Shown: in pieces, positions 9,911-19,143 of the stretch
Numbering within the stretch: the stretch's first letter is position 1
Layout of the letters: every line of letters begins with the position of its first letter
Source of the DNA: an uncultured Clostridium sp.
GTDB taxonomy: Bacteria > Bacillota > Clostridia > TANB77 > CAG-508
DNA length: 51,057 nt
Assembly (NCBI GenBank): GCA_930987745.1
Contig: CAKNKX010000001.1
Location: 75,035 to 126,091, forward strand
Direction of reading: 5' to 3'
Notes under the pieces: model-generated
Databases searched by the model: none
Seen by the model: only the letters and a program-made list of their open reading frames with translations
What the model was told of the DNA's origin: nothing
Program-made: the position numbers and the translations under genes

Positions 9911-12229
9911 CTATTTTCTTGCAAATTTTCTTTCAATATCATATTTAGACATCTTTATTACAGTTGGTCTTCCATGTGGACATGTAAATGGATTTGGTAA
10001 AGCAAGTAATTGGTCCATTAAACTTTCTACTTCTTCTTTTGATAGTGCCATATTTGCTTTTACTGCTGCTTTACATGCTACTGTGGCAATGAACTTTTCT
10101 TCTTTTTCTTGTTTTGCTGTTCTTGCAACAGTATTTATTTCATCTAAAGTCTCTAAAAATAGTTCTTTTGTATCTAAATCTATACATACTGTTGGAACAC
10201 CTGTCAATTTAATTGTATTATCACCAAACTCTTCCAAACTAAATCCTGCTTTTTTAAACATTTGCATATTATCTTTTGCAATGTCCATTTCTTTATGTGT
10301 TAAAGTAATTATATCTGGTAATAATAGCATTTGCGAATCTTTTGACTCATCACTATAGTAATTCTTTTTTACTTTTTCATACATAATTCTTTCATGTGCT
10401 GCATGTTGGTCTAAAATATACATCTCATTATTCATTTCTAGAATTATATATGTTTTAAATACTATTCCTATAAATTTATATGTTGGTTTTTTTAATTCTT
10501 CTTGAGTTTCAAACATAGATACATTATCTTTTATGATATCTACTGCATTTGTTTTATCTTGTTTTTCATCTTCTGGCTTATCCATTATTGGAGCTCTACC
10601 AAATAGTTTTGCATACATCTCATTAAAATCTTCTGAAACAACTTTTGGATTTTCATTCAAATCTTTTATTTTTTCTTTTACTTCATCAAATTCTTTTTTG
10701 ACTTCTGGATTTTCTATTGTTTCAATAATTGAATGTGTATCTTGAACAGGTTCTTTTTTATCTTCTTCTACTTTTTCTTCTGTTTTTATATCTTCTTTTT
10801 CTTCACTTTCTTCAATCTCTCCACTGTTTTGTTCATATTTTTCATCTACATCTGATAAACCACTTAATGTATTTGGAGTAATATTTTTTTCTAAAAGTTC
10901 TTTTTCTAAGTTTTCTTTCATTTTCTTAAGCTGATTTAGAACATCATTTGTGTCTATTGTAGATACAGTATCTTCAACTTTTTCAGGTTCTTTAGTTTCA
11001 TTTTCTTTTTTATTATATATATCTTCTATTATGTTATTTGTTTTAATTTTACTTTCTTCATCATTATACTCTTCTATTTCTTTTTCATTTTGTTTTCTAA
11101 AAGAAAATAAGCCTCCTGCTTGACTATTTGCTTTTTTTGTTTCTTTTAGTTTTCTTAATCTCTCTTCAAAACTAACTGCACTTCTATCAACATAATTTAC
11201 AGTTTCAGGTGTTTTCGTTTTTTCCGTATCAGCTACAAGCTCATTTTTTAATAATGTATTTTTTATGGCATGATAAATTGATTGAAATACCTTATTTTCT
11301 TCCTCAAACCTAACTTCTAATTTAGCTGGATGAACATTAACATCAACTTTTGCAGGGTTTATTGTTAAATTTAATACTACAAATCCAAATTTTCCAATTG
11401 GAATTAAACCTTTATACCCTTGCTCTGTTGCTGCTGTTAGAGTCTTATCTTTTATATATCTTTTATTTACGAAAAATAGTTGATTAGACCTGTTTGACCT
11501 TGCTATTTCTGGCTTTCCTATTACTCCATTTATTTTTATATCTTCATAAGTGTAATCCACATCTATTATGCCATTTGCAATGTCCTTACCATAGATGCTA
11601 TATATTACACTTTTTATGTCTCCATTTCCATTTGTTTGAATTACAGTTTTCCCTGTATTTATCAATTTTATTGCAATATTTGGATTAACAAGTGCAATTC
11701 TTGTAATTGCATCTTCAATATATCCTGATTCTGTATAATCTTTTTTCAAGAATTTATATCTAACTGGAGTATTAAAAAATAGATTTCTAACAGTAATTGA
11801 TGTTCCTGTCCTACACCCAGCTTCTTCTTTTTCTAGAATATCTCCTCCTTCTACAACTACTCTATATCCAATTTCTTGCTCAGCAGTTTTTGAAACTAAT
11901 TCCACATTGGCAATTGCTGCAATACTTGCTAAAGCTTCTCCTCTAAACCCCATAGATGTAACTGTATCTAAATCATCAGCTGACCTAATTTTGCTTGTTG
12001 CATGTCTTTCAAATGCAATTTCTAAATCATCTTGGGCAATCCCTTTTCCATTGTCTGTAACTTTTATAAATGAAATTCCTCCATTTTTTATCTCAACAGT
12101 TATATTTGTTGCCCCTGCATCTATTGAATTTTCAACCATTTCTTTAACTACAGATGCTGGTCTTTCTATTACTTCACCTGCTGCTATTTTATTTATAGTT
12201 AACTCATCTAACAAAACAATATTACCCAT
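9911..12229 (-). CDS. mutL: DNA mismatch repair protein MutL
   Basis: Mismatch-repair matchmaker and nicking endonuclease, 772 residues. The N-terminal GHKL ATPase has EMVENSIDAGAT, DNGKGI and MGFRGEALASI. A long acidic linker (about 330-580) is followed by the C-terminal domain with the endonuclease motif DQHAAHERIMYE, ACKAAVKA and CPHGRPT, which marks the nuclease-active MutL of bacteria without MutH. No mutS is in the window. The gene heads the mutL-membrane protein-miaA run. It contains no zero-frame CGG. Confidence 0.97.
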   Translation of the reverse strand: MGNIVLLDELTINKIAAGEVIERPASVVKEMVENSIDAGATNITVEIKNGGISFIKVTDNGKGIAQDDLEIAFERHATSKIRSADDLDTVTSMGFRGEALASIAAIANVELVSKTAEQEIGYRVVVEGGDILEKEEAGCRTGTSITVRNLFFNTPVRYKFLKKDYTESGYIEDAITRIALVNPNIAIKLINTGKTVIQTNGNGDIKSVIYSIYGKDIANGIIDVDYTYEDIKINGVIGKPEIARSNRSNQLFFVNKRYIKDKTLTAATEQGYKGLIPIGKFGFVVLNLTINPAKVDVNVHPAKLEVRFEEENKVFQSIYHAIKNTLLKNELVADTEKTKTPETVNYVDRSAVSFEERLRKLKETKKANSQAGGLFSFRKQNEKEIEEYNDEESKIKTNNIIEDIYNKKENETKEPEKVEDTVSTIDTNDVLNQLKKMKENLEKELLEKNITPNTLSGLSDVDEKYEQNSGEIEESEEKEDIKTEEKVEEDKKEPVQDTHSIIETIENPEVKKEFDEVKEKIKDLNENPKVVSEDFNEMYAKLFGRAPIMDKPEDEKQDKTNAVDIIKDNVSMFETQEELKKPTYKFIGIVFKTYIILEMNNEMYILDQHAAHERIMYEKVKKNYYSDESKDSQMLLLPDIITLTHKEMDIAKDNMQMFKKAGFSLEEFGDNTIKLTGVPTVCIDLDTKELFLETLDEINTVARTAKQEKEEKFIATVACKAAVKANMALSKEEVESLMDQLLALPNPFTCPHGRPTVIKMSKYDIERKFARK

Positions 12230-12312
12230 TTTAATCCTCCGTATTTTAACTTTGTCTTTGTCTCACATTATATCATTAAATTTTATTTTTTGTATAGTTT
12301 TTTTCAAAAAAA

Positions 12313-12452
12313 TTGAGAATTTTGGGGACGGAGCATTTTTGTCTCATTTTTGTTAAATTTTTTCTTTTTAGTTATCTAAAAAAAGAGAATTTCAGGCATC
12401 GGTCTTAATTGTCTCAAATGAGACAAAAATGCTCCGTCCCCAAAATTCTCAA
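12313..12452. repeat. 140-bp palindromic REP/MITE-like element, copy 2
   Basis: Perfect inverted arms of 34 bp (12313-12346 and 12419-12452) surround a 72-bp AT-rich centre, which holds a degenerate further copy of the core (around 12390-12417). The arms share GGGACGGAGCATTTTTGTCT with the element at 2263-2346. It fills the gap between the mutL promoter side and the 3' end of secF and could also end transcription of secF. No transposase is encoded inside. Confidence 0.85.
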
Positions 12453-12455
12453 AAT

Positions 12456-13127
12456 TTATTTTTTCTTTTCTTCTTCACTTACTTTTGTTTTTAATTGTTT
12501 TTCAAAACTTGTTGTTAAACCAATTAATGTTAGTAAGTATACTCCTAAAACTAGTGGAATAGTTACTCTTCCGATTGGGATTCTAGCTATAGCAATTATA
12601 CTTAATAATATAGCTTGCATAAGTATAACCATTCCTAAAGTTTTTAATATTGTTTTTGTACTTCCAATCTTTTTATATCTAAATGCCATATATACTAAAA
12701 TTATAAATGTTGCTAAAGCAAATGGTGCAATATATGGTTTTACAATGTCTCTTCCTCTTGTATGAGGTATTGTTTCTATCTCTACAGAGTCAGCTTCTAT
12801 TTCTGCTGATTCATATTTTTCATTTATTTTATCTATTAAGCTTTGTTTTTGCTCATCTGTTATATTTGTTGTCCTGATACTTACAGCATCTTTAAACACT
12901 TCCACTGTTTGAATCATTACTTTTTGTCCTGAAAATACTTCATCTGTAATTTCTTTTATATCATTTTTATTAAATTCAGTTCCTAAATTTAGTTGTATTT
13001 GTTTTGTTTCTTGATAATTCAAATCAAAATTTAATCCTATTGTTAATGTTATTGCTATACCTGCAATTAATATAATTGCAATTAATATTCCTATTATTAT
13101 TTTTTTATTCTTCTTTATTTTTTCCAT
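12456..13127 (-). CDS. secF: SecF-like protein-export membrane protein, short
   Basis: Works with SecD at the SecYEG translocon to pull exported proteins out. The protein has 223 residues, clearly shorter than the usual 290 or more: one N-terminal helix, an extracytoplasmic head (about 30-125), then about three helices (PYIAPFALATFIILVYMAFRY, a second around 160-182 and IPLVLGVYLLTLIG). Canonical SecF has five helices after the head, so the C-terminal part is reduced. It directly follows secD by 17 bp with AGGAGG. Family assignment rests on gene order and the head/membrane layout. Confidence 0.7.
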   Translation of the reverse strand: MEKIKKNKKIIIGILIAIILIAGIAITLTIGLNFDLNYQETKQIQLNLGTEFNKNDIKEITDEVFSGQKVMIQTVEVFKDAVSIRTTNITDEQKQSLIDKINEKYESAEIEADSVEIETIPHTRGRDIVKPYIAPFALATFIILVYMAFRYKKIGSTKTILKTLGMVILMQAILLSIIAIARIPIGRVTIPLVLGVYLLTLIGLTTSFEKQLKTKVSEEEKKK

Positions 13128-13144
13128 TTTTCTTACCTCCTATT

Positions 13145-14602
13145 TTATTTAGCTTTTAATTTCAATAAATTATTTGTTATGACAACATTATATCCTGCAA
13201 TTAAAGCTATTCCCCAGAACATTGTCATTCCAAAGCTACTAATAGGAATGAAATTAATAAAGCAGAATGTTATTACTGTTATACAAATTGGTACAATTTT
13301 TATAAAAAATTCTTTATATGTTTCATTATTTGCAATTTGTACAGTAGTTTTGTCTAATTCTTTATTTTTTCCTTTTAGTTTTGATAAGAATTTATTAACA
13401 AAAATGTAATTTAATATCATTATTATTACAATTCCAAGTATTCCTTCCATTGATAACACGACATTTGCATATCTAATAACTAGTAAAAATACTGAAACTA
13501 ATCCTATATATGAAATTGCTCCAAATAATCCTAACATTTTATATCTGATTACCATAACAATTAATGCTATTAAAGCTATTGCTAAAATCACATACATTCC
13601 TACTTGTATTTCATTTTCTGTTATATCTGAATATATAAATTGGTTTTCATCAATTGCATATTGTATAGGCATATTTCCAGAATCTAATACAGTTGCAATA
13701 GTACTTGCTTGTGATATATTTTCTTGGAATGTTTCTTGGTCTGTTGTTGCTTGTCCTATTGATAGTTGCATTCTTCCATTTTCTATTGGTTCATCAAAAC
13801 TTTGAGTCATGATTTCTTCGCCATCTATTCTCATTGTAATTGTTTTTTCTGTAGTTTCTGTACTATCTTCTGAAGTAGTAGTATTTCCTGTTGTGTTATC
13901 TGCTACTGTATTATCTGTAGTTGTATTTTCTGATGTAGTATTTGTATTTTCTACTGCTTTATATTCATTTGATACTTGACTTAGTTTTTCAGTTCCTTCT
14001 TTTGTAAATTCTATGTCTAGATACACACTTGTTCCAGTTGAAGTTTGTGATGTACCATAAACTGCACTTACACTTTCTATATCATCATTATTTAATAAAA
14101 CTTCGTTAGTTTCTGTATCTAAAATTTCAAATGTTCCTTCTGAATCTAGCATACTTACTATTGCGTCTGTTTGACTATCTTCTGTTATTTCTATAATGAT
14201 ATCTCCTGTTGTAGAATCTAATTTTACAACATAATTTGAAACATTTGCATTTTGTAATCTAGTTTCTATTATTTTTTTTGCTTTTTCATAATTTTCTACT
14301 GTTAAATCTTCACTATTATTTACTGGTGTTTCCTCTTTTGTATACCCTTTTTCAGTTATTTCCTCATCTGTTAAAGATGACCCATCTGCAACTTCATTTC
14401 CATCTGCATCTTTTACAATAGTTTCAGTAGTTTCATCTGCTTTTAATCTTATAACTCTTGCACCATCTAAATCCATTGCATAAGAATATCCTTCTACTTT
14501 GTTTTCCATTCTATTTTGTACTTTAAAATATACTCCAAAAAATGCTACCATTGTAACTAGGATAATTAATAATATAATTGTTAATATTTTTACTTTTCTC
14601 AT
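13145..14602 (-). CDS. secD: SecD-like protein-export membrane protein
   Basis: Partner of SecF in proton-driven late protein export; 485 residues. It has one N-terminal helix, an extracytoplasmic region with the P1-type stretch (YEKAKKIIETRLQNANVSNY; EGTFEILDTETNEVLL), a Thr/Asn/Ser-rich insert at about residues 228-262, and the head ending in GNMPIQY. About five or six helices follow (from EIQVGMYVILAIALIALIVM). The start at 14602 is preferred over 14635 because the longer form overlaps the HD gene and G-rich sequence precedes 14602. The low-complexity insert is unusual. Confidence 0.78.
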   Translation of the reverse strand: MRKVKILTIILLIILVTMVAFFGVYFKVQNRMENKVEGYSYAMDLDGARVIRLKADETTETIVKDADGNEVADGSSLTDEEITEKGYTKEETPVNNSEDLTVENYEKAKKIIETRLQNANVSNYVVKLDSTTGDIIIEITEDSQTDAIVSMLDSEGTFEILDTETNEVLLNNDDIESVSAVYGTSQTSTGTSVYLDIEFTKEGTEKLSQVSNEYKAVENTNTTSENTTTDNTVADNTTGNTTTSEDSTETTEKTITMRIDGEEIMTQSFDEPIENGRMQLSIGQATTDQETFQENISQASTIATVLDSGNMPIQYAIDENQFIYSDITENEIQVGMYVILAIALIALIVMVIRYKMLGLFGAISYIGLVSVFLLVIRYANVVLSMEGILGIVIIMILNYIFVNKFLSKLKGKNKELDKTTVQIANNETYKEFFIKIVPICITVITFCFINFIPISSFGMTMFWGIALIAGYNVVITNNLLKLKAK

Positions 14603-14615
14603 TTTTATTCCCCCA

Positions 14616-15277
14616 CTATAATAACTTTGTGCCATTTATGATTAATTCGAACCAAATTTTTAAATATTTTGCTGCATTTTTACTCATCATTGTTCTTTCC
14701 ATAAATATTTCAAAATAATCTAATACTGGACATATTTTTGTATCAATTGTTAAATTTAAAGTAATTTTTCTTTCTTTTTCATCTAGTGTTAAATTAGCAT
14801 TTGTTACTGCATAATTTACTCTGTCATGAATATCAAAAGTTGACATATTTTGATTTGTTACTCTATCTCTATGAACATCTGATTTATCAGCTAAAATTAT
14901 TGCTGCTGATATATCATTTATTGCTGTTCCTGTTTTCTCATCATGATTTCCTATTGCCATCATAATTTCTGTTCTTTCTTCTACTGGCATTCCCATATCT
15001 TTTAAAATGTTATATGCAATTATTGCTCCACTGTGTGCATGGTCTGTACGATTAACACAGTTTCCTATGTCATGTAGATATCCGAGCAATTCTAGTTAGC
15101 TCTACTGTTCTTTCAGGATAGTTTAATTTTTCTAATATATCTCCTGCTCTTTTTGATACAATCGAAATATGCCTATGGCTATGTTCTGTATAACCGAAGT
15201 CCATCCATTTGTTTTTGTGCACCAATAATTAGTGCTTCAACTTCGTCATTTTCCATTACATCTTTTAAAGTTACCAC
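14616..15277 (-). CDS. HD-domain phosphohydrolase, two +1 frameshift sites
   Basis: A 219-residue metal-dependent HD hydrolase. Metal-ligand motifs include EHSHRH near residue 33, YLHDIGN around residue 67 and HAHSG shortly after. Start GTG at 15277 has AAGGAGG at ideal distance. Two zero-frame CGG codons need +1 shifts: CTT-CGG at 15194-15196 (QMDGL to GYTEHSH) and GCT-CGG at 15082-15084 (TRIA to GYLHDIG). Both sit next to metal-binding residues, so every active molecule requires both shifts. Substrate unknown (nucleotide or cyclic nucleotide possible). It heads the HD-secD-secF transcript. Confidence 0.82.
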
Positions 15278-15306
15278 TAGTCTACCTCCTTATTTAGTCT
15301 TTTTAG

Positions 15307-15335
15307 ATTTTATCCTAAAATGAGAAAAATATCAA
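15307..15335 (-). promoter_or_regulatory. Promoter of the HD-secD-secF operon
   Basis: Minus-strand TTGATA (15330-15335), 17-bp spacer, TAAAAT (15307-15312), about 30 bp before the GTG start. Confidence 0.55.
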
Positions 15336-15358
15336 CTATTTTTATAAATTATTTTAGA

Positions 15359-16691
15359 TTACTTACCATTCCAAGTGTCTAATACATATTGTTTTTCAGT
15401 TTTAGGTACTAATGTTACTCTAAATGCTGTAATCGGCTTTGTATATGAATACTTTGCTTCTCCTCCATCTAACACTGCATTTTGCCAACCATAACCATTT
15501 ACCCAAACTTGATAAACAAGATTATAATTATCATTATTTTTCAACTTTATTTTTATACTAGAAATCCCATAAAGATATTGCTTTGCTATTGATTCTGGTA
15601 TTGGCTTTCCGGCCCAGTCCATCATTATTTGCAAGATTAACTCCATCTCCACCTAGTATCAAGTTTTTGTTTCCATTTAAATTCACATTTGGCCCTGATT
15701 TGATTGAAGCATAGGAATTTTCTGAAGGATTATACCCATAATAAAATCTGTTTTCAAATGACATACCTATCGCTTCTATATTTTTTCCCCAATATGTATA
15801 GCTATATGCTTTCATCTGTAAAAAATCATCTTCTATTTCTCCTTTTTTATAAAATGTAATCATTTCAGTTTTACATATAGGATTATTTTTCATTCTATCT
15901 TCTCCTACAATGCATTTGTTATTTATCATATCAATAGTAGCCCTATTATTTTTCACACTTACAGCTCCAAACCCTAATGTTATATATGTTGCATTTTCAA
16001 CTTTTACATTTGCTTTAGAAGTATTTTCTGCATAATCTATTATTGGCAAATCATAATTTGTTATAGATGGAAATTCTTTTATTAATGTATCTTTGTTGCT
16101 ACCTAAACTCCAAGCATTTACTGGCCTTAACTTTTCATTTGAACTTATTGTTACTTTTGATTTTCCATTATGTAACTTTTCTTCTTTTGCATTACTTTCT
16201 GGTGGAATGTTATCTATCGTAATATTTAGAACAAATCTTGTTGATATATTTTGGTTTCCATATTTGTCTATTATTGCTCCTTTATTTATTCTAATTGATA
16301 AATCTCCATTTCCGTCTATTCCGCTTAATTTTAGGTTATATACAATATAATCATCTTTTCTTTCTAGTTCTTGTATTTCAAATACTCCAACATTTTGTGC
16401 AACTCCATTTACTAATATTTCTATATAGTTTTTATTAAAATTATTTGTTTTTATATTTTGTTCGATTACTTTTAATTTTACATTTACTATATGTGTTTTA
16501 TTTGCATAAGCTTCATATCCAGTATTTGAATTTGTAACTCCCATAAATTTTATTTCAGGTGGTTTACTTTCAACATTTACTTTTGCTATTGTAAAAATAC
16601 TATTTGTTATATATTTTCCATAAACTACATTTCCTATTCCAATTACTATAAAAAAGATAATAGGTAACATTATTGCTTTTCTTTTATGCAT
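15359..16691 (-). CDS. Secreted surface protein with ChW-like C-terminus, one +1 frameshift site
   Basis: A 443-residue extracellular protein with an N-terminal signal or anchor helix (IMLPIIFFIVIGIGNVVYG). It has Ig-like beta-rich segments (about 40-160, with NITIDNIPPES) and a C-terminal stretch, YQVWVNGYGWQNAVLDGGEA, resembling the clostridial hydrophobic repeat (ChW, PF07538). The frame shifts at 15609-15611: GGC-CGG is read GGC-(C)-GGA, joining NNDGLG to GKPIPESIA. Without the shift the ChW-like part is lost. Last gene of the TasA-like operon. The ChW match is by eye. Confidence 0.7.
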
Positions 16692-16703
16692 AAGAAAACA
16701 CCT

Positions 16704-17315
16704 CTACTTTCTTCCTATTGTTTCAATAGTAAAATTATAATTTACTAATTTTTCTCCATCTAAAGTATCTTGTATATCTTCTCTTTCGTTTATTTTATAT
16801 TCCCACTCCCATTTTATTTCTATATCTATTGTTTCCTTTTTTCTGATTTCTCCTATTAAATCTTTTTCTAATTCATCTAATGTTTGATATTTATTATTGT
16901 TATATATAAATGTTAAATTTTTAGGTTTTTCATTTATACTGTTAAAATACACTTCATAATACATATCTTCATTTGAATTTATTCTTATTACAAATTCTCC
17001 TTTTGTTCCTGGCGCTACTTTTTCTTTTACTAATGTTTTATTATCTACAGTATCTAATAAATCAACACCTTCAAATCTTGTGCTTTTATATGATACGTTA
17101 AATTCATATACTGGAAGGTCTATTTTTGTTTGATTTAAATTTTCTTGATTAGAATCACTAGTATTCGCATTTGAAAATAACTTAAAAAATATAAAATCAT
17201 CTATAAAATCAATTCTATTTGATTTAAATATAAAAAAGATAATAAAAATTATAACAACAATAATCAAGATATATTTTACTTTTTTAGATTTTCTTTTTAT
17301 TTTTTCTTGTTCCAT
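16704..17315 (-). CDS. TasA/camelysin-like membrane-anchored protein
   Basis: A 203-residue protein with one N-terminal helix (about 14-31) and an extracytoplasmic beta-rich domain. It shares with the 187/197-residue protein upstream the segments VDNKTLVKEKVAPGTKGEF, LTFIYNNNKYQTLDELE and IKWEWEYKI, so the two are paralogues. That pattern fits the TasA/camelysin family of fibre-forming matrix proteins. It keeps its helix as an anchor rather than a cleavable signal. Part of the four-gene operon 18504-15359. Confidence 0.65.
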   Translation of the reverse strand: MEQEKIKRKSKKVKYILIIVVIIFIIFFIFKSNRIDFIDDFIFFKLFSNANTSDSNQENLNQTKIDLPVYEFNVSYKSTRFEGVDLLDTVDNKTLVKEKVAPGTKGEFVIRINSNEDMYYEVYFNSINEKPKNLTFIYNNNKYQTLDELEKDLIGEIRKKETIDIEIKWEWEYKINEREDIQDTLDGEKLVNYNFTIETIGRK

Positions 17316-17327
17316 TTTTCCTCCTTT

Positions 17328-17816
17328 TTAAGTCTTTTCCTGTTCTGAATGTACTTTAATTTGTATATCTTGAATTATCTCTTCTATTGATATATTTTTA
17401 TCTTTATTATATGTAATTTCCACCTTGTAAAAATCCTCTTGTTTTATACTATGGCTTAACCTCATCTCCTCTGTTTTGTTATTTTCGAGTTTTAACTCTT
17501 GGTCTTCTTTATAGATTTTTACATCTATTGTTTCATTTAAATTTGATATAATTTCTATATTATAAAATAGATTTGCTTCATTTATTTCGCCTTGTTCATT
17601 AAAGTTTCTAACTGAAAAATCATAAACTCCTTTATTTTCCTTGTTTGTTATTTCTATTTCTTTGCCATTGTTGACTTCTATAATAGGCTTTGCAATATCT
17701 GCTGTTCCATTTATTACAGTTTTAGAAAAAGCTTTTCCCATACTAAAACCTATTAAAAATAATATTAAAATTATTGCAAATATTGATATAATAATTATTT
17801 TCTTTTTATTTTTCAT
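17328..17816 (-). CDS. Small TasA-like membrane-anchored protein
   Basis: A 162-residue protein with an N-terminal helix (about 5-25), then MGKAFSKTVINGTADIAKPI, which resembles the region after the signal peptide in TasA/SipW-dependent proteins. The rest is beta-rich and acidic. It is encoded 12 bp upstream of its paralogue and downstream of a strong hairpin. Possibly an anchor or minor subunit of a surface fibre; no sortase motif or SipW peptidase is visible in the window. Confidence 0.55.
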   Translation of the reverse strand: MKNKKKIIIISIFAIILILFLIGFSMGKAFSKTVINGTADIAKPIIEVNNGKEIEITNKENKGVYDFSVRNFNEQGEINEANLFYNIEIISNLNETIDVKIYKEDQELKLENNKTEEMRLSHSIKQEDFYKVEITYNKDKNISIEEIIQDIQIKVHSEQEKT

Positions 17817-17837
17817 TAAATCCCATCCTTTTTTAGT

Positions 17838-17870
17838 AAATAAGATGAGAGTTCTCCCCTCATCTTATTT
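17838..17870 (-). other. Intercistronic hairpin within the TasA-like operon
   Basis: A perfect 12-bp stem (17838-17849 with 17859-17870) with a 9-nt loop, lacking a T tract on the minus strand. It lies between the first gene and the three downstream genes. It may stabilise the upstream mRNA or partly stop transcription, lowering expression of the later genes relative to the first. The role is inferred. Confidence 0.55.
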
Positions 17871-17910
17871 ACAGAGGTTTTACATTTTCTCTTTTCTATA
17901 ATTGTAAAAA

Positions 17911-18504
17911 CTAATTTGATGTTGGTTCTACCTGTGTTCCAGATACAACAACATTAAATGTATAATTACTTAATGTTGTTCCATTTTCTGTATCAATAAC
18001 ATCGTTTTGAGAAATTGAATTTTCATCTGAACCGGTTTCATATTTCCATTCCCAACCAATATTAAAAGTTTTTGTTTTGTTTTCATCATTTGCATTAATA
18101 ATGCCAGATAAATTATTTCCTAATTCTTCAATAGATTGATATTCTTCATCATTATAAATAAATTTTAGATTTATTGGCTTATTTGCTTCATCTGAGAAGT
18201 TTATATTATAATTTATACCTACATCAGAATCAGTTGCATCAATTACTATATTAAAATTCCCCTTTGTTCCTGGTGCTATTTTGTTATCAACTAATGTTTC
18301 ATCATTTACAGTTGAAGCGAGATTGATACTTTGAACTTGCTCTTTTTCTCCATTTACTTTAAAACTCCATGTTGCTATTTCTGCCATTCCTGTTCCTTTT
18401 ACTTTTGTAAAGTATTTAGCATAAGCTTGACCTCCTACAAATGCAAGAATTATAACAGCTAGAATAGCAAGCACTATTACTACTTTTTTCTTTTTACTTA
18501 AAAT
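17911..18504 (-). CDS. TasA-like secreted matrix protein, apparent AUU start
   Basis: A 197-residue secreted protein. Reading from 18504 gives a Lys-rich signal peptide (LSKKKKVVIVLAIL...AYAKYF) followed by TGMAEIATWSFKVNG, which matches the SipW-dependent TasA/camelysin pattern. The start is unusual: AAGGAGG (18513-18519) stands 8 nt before an ATT codon in frame. The only ATG nearby (MLYFK, then stop) lies 1 nt from the ribosome site and is out of frame. An internal GTG at 18474 lacks a ribosome site and would cut the signal peptide. First gene of the operon, with a strong promoter at 18635-18663 and a long leader. Confidence 0.72.
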   Translation of the reverse strand: MLSKKKKVVIVLAILAVIILAFVGGQAYAKYFTKVKGTGMAEIATWSFKVNGEKEQVQSINLASTVNDETLVDNKIAPGTKGNFNIVIDATDSDVGINYNINFSDEANKPINLKFIYNDEEYQSIEELGNNLSGIINANDENKTKTFNIGWEWKYETGSDENSISQNDVIDTENGTTLSNYTFNVVVSGTQVEPTSN

Positions 18505-18554
18505 ACAACATTCCTCCTTAACTTTTTTTGATTTTTTTGGATTTTGTTTCTAGA

Positions 18555-18576
18555 TTCCTAAAATATTTTTTAGGCA
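18555..18576 (-). other. Leader hairpin upstream of the TasA-like gene
   Basis: CCTAAAA and TTTTAGG flank a short AT-rich loop in the roughly 120-nt 5' leader. A possible RNA structure in the leader; no known riboswitch was recognised. Confidence 0.35.
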
Positions 18577-18634
18577 ATTGAATTAAAAATATTTAAACAT
18601 TTTAAAAATTATAGAAATTTGAAAATGTAACTAG

Positions 18635-18663
18635 ATTATAATTACGATAAAAAGAATTGTCAA
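18635..18663 (-). promoter_or_regulatory. Strong promoter of the TasA-like operon with overlapping inverted repeat
   Basis: Minus-strand TTGACA (18658-18663), 17-bp spacer, TATAAT (18635-18640): a consensus sigma-A promoter. The -35 lies inside one arm of an 11-bp perfect inverted repeat (18653-18663 and 18703-18713, AGAATTGTCAA), a possible operator for a repressor acting by looping or bridging. Confidence 0.75.
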
Positions 18664-18738
18664 TATTTTATTAAAACTTTCCTCAAGTTTTCATCGCAAA
18701 AATTGACAATTCTTGACTTTATTCTTTTTTATTCTACT

Positions 18739-19101
18739 TTATTTCTTATTAACTCCTACAATCCCCCCTAATATGCCAAACAACATTCCGCTTATAATCA
18801 TAATAATGCTTTGCATATTTAATCCGAACTTCCAATTTAAAAGACTTGAAATTAAATATATAAGTAAAATATATCCTCCTCCAATTAAAGCTCCATTTAG
18901 CAAACCATTTTTCTTTATAGACATATTACCAATAGAACTTCCTATCAAGATACTTATACATGTAACTATTATAACTACAGGAGTTATAGTATTTTCATTA
19001 ACATTTGTATATGTTAGAATTACAGAAAATATAAATAGTAAAATTACTGTTATTAAAAAAGATATCCCAATTCCTTTAATTATATTTTTCCCTGCTGACA
19101 T
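18739..19101 (-). CDS. TIGR04086-family membrane protein
   Basis: A 120-residue membrane protein with four predicted helices. The pattern ISFLITVILLFIFSVIL, LIGSSIGNMSIKKNGLLNGA and MLFGILGGIVGV fits TIGR04086 (YrzE-like) proteins of Firmicutes, whose function is unknown. The start at 19101 has GAGGTGG at suitable distance; the GTG at 19110 overlaps that site. Single-gene unit just after birA's terminator. Confidence 0.75.
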   Translation of the reverse strand: MSAGKNIIKGIGISFLITVILLFIFSVILTYTNVNENTITPVVIIVTCISILIGSSIGNMSIKKNGLLNGALIGGGYILLIYLISSLLNWKFGLNMQSIIMIISGMLFGILGGIVGVNKK

Positions 19102-19143
19102 AACTTCCACCTCTTTTTTATTTCTTAATTTATATATATGACT

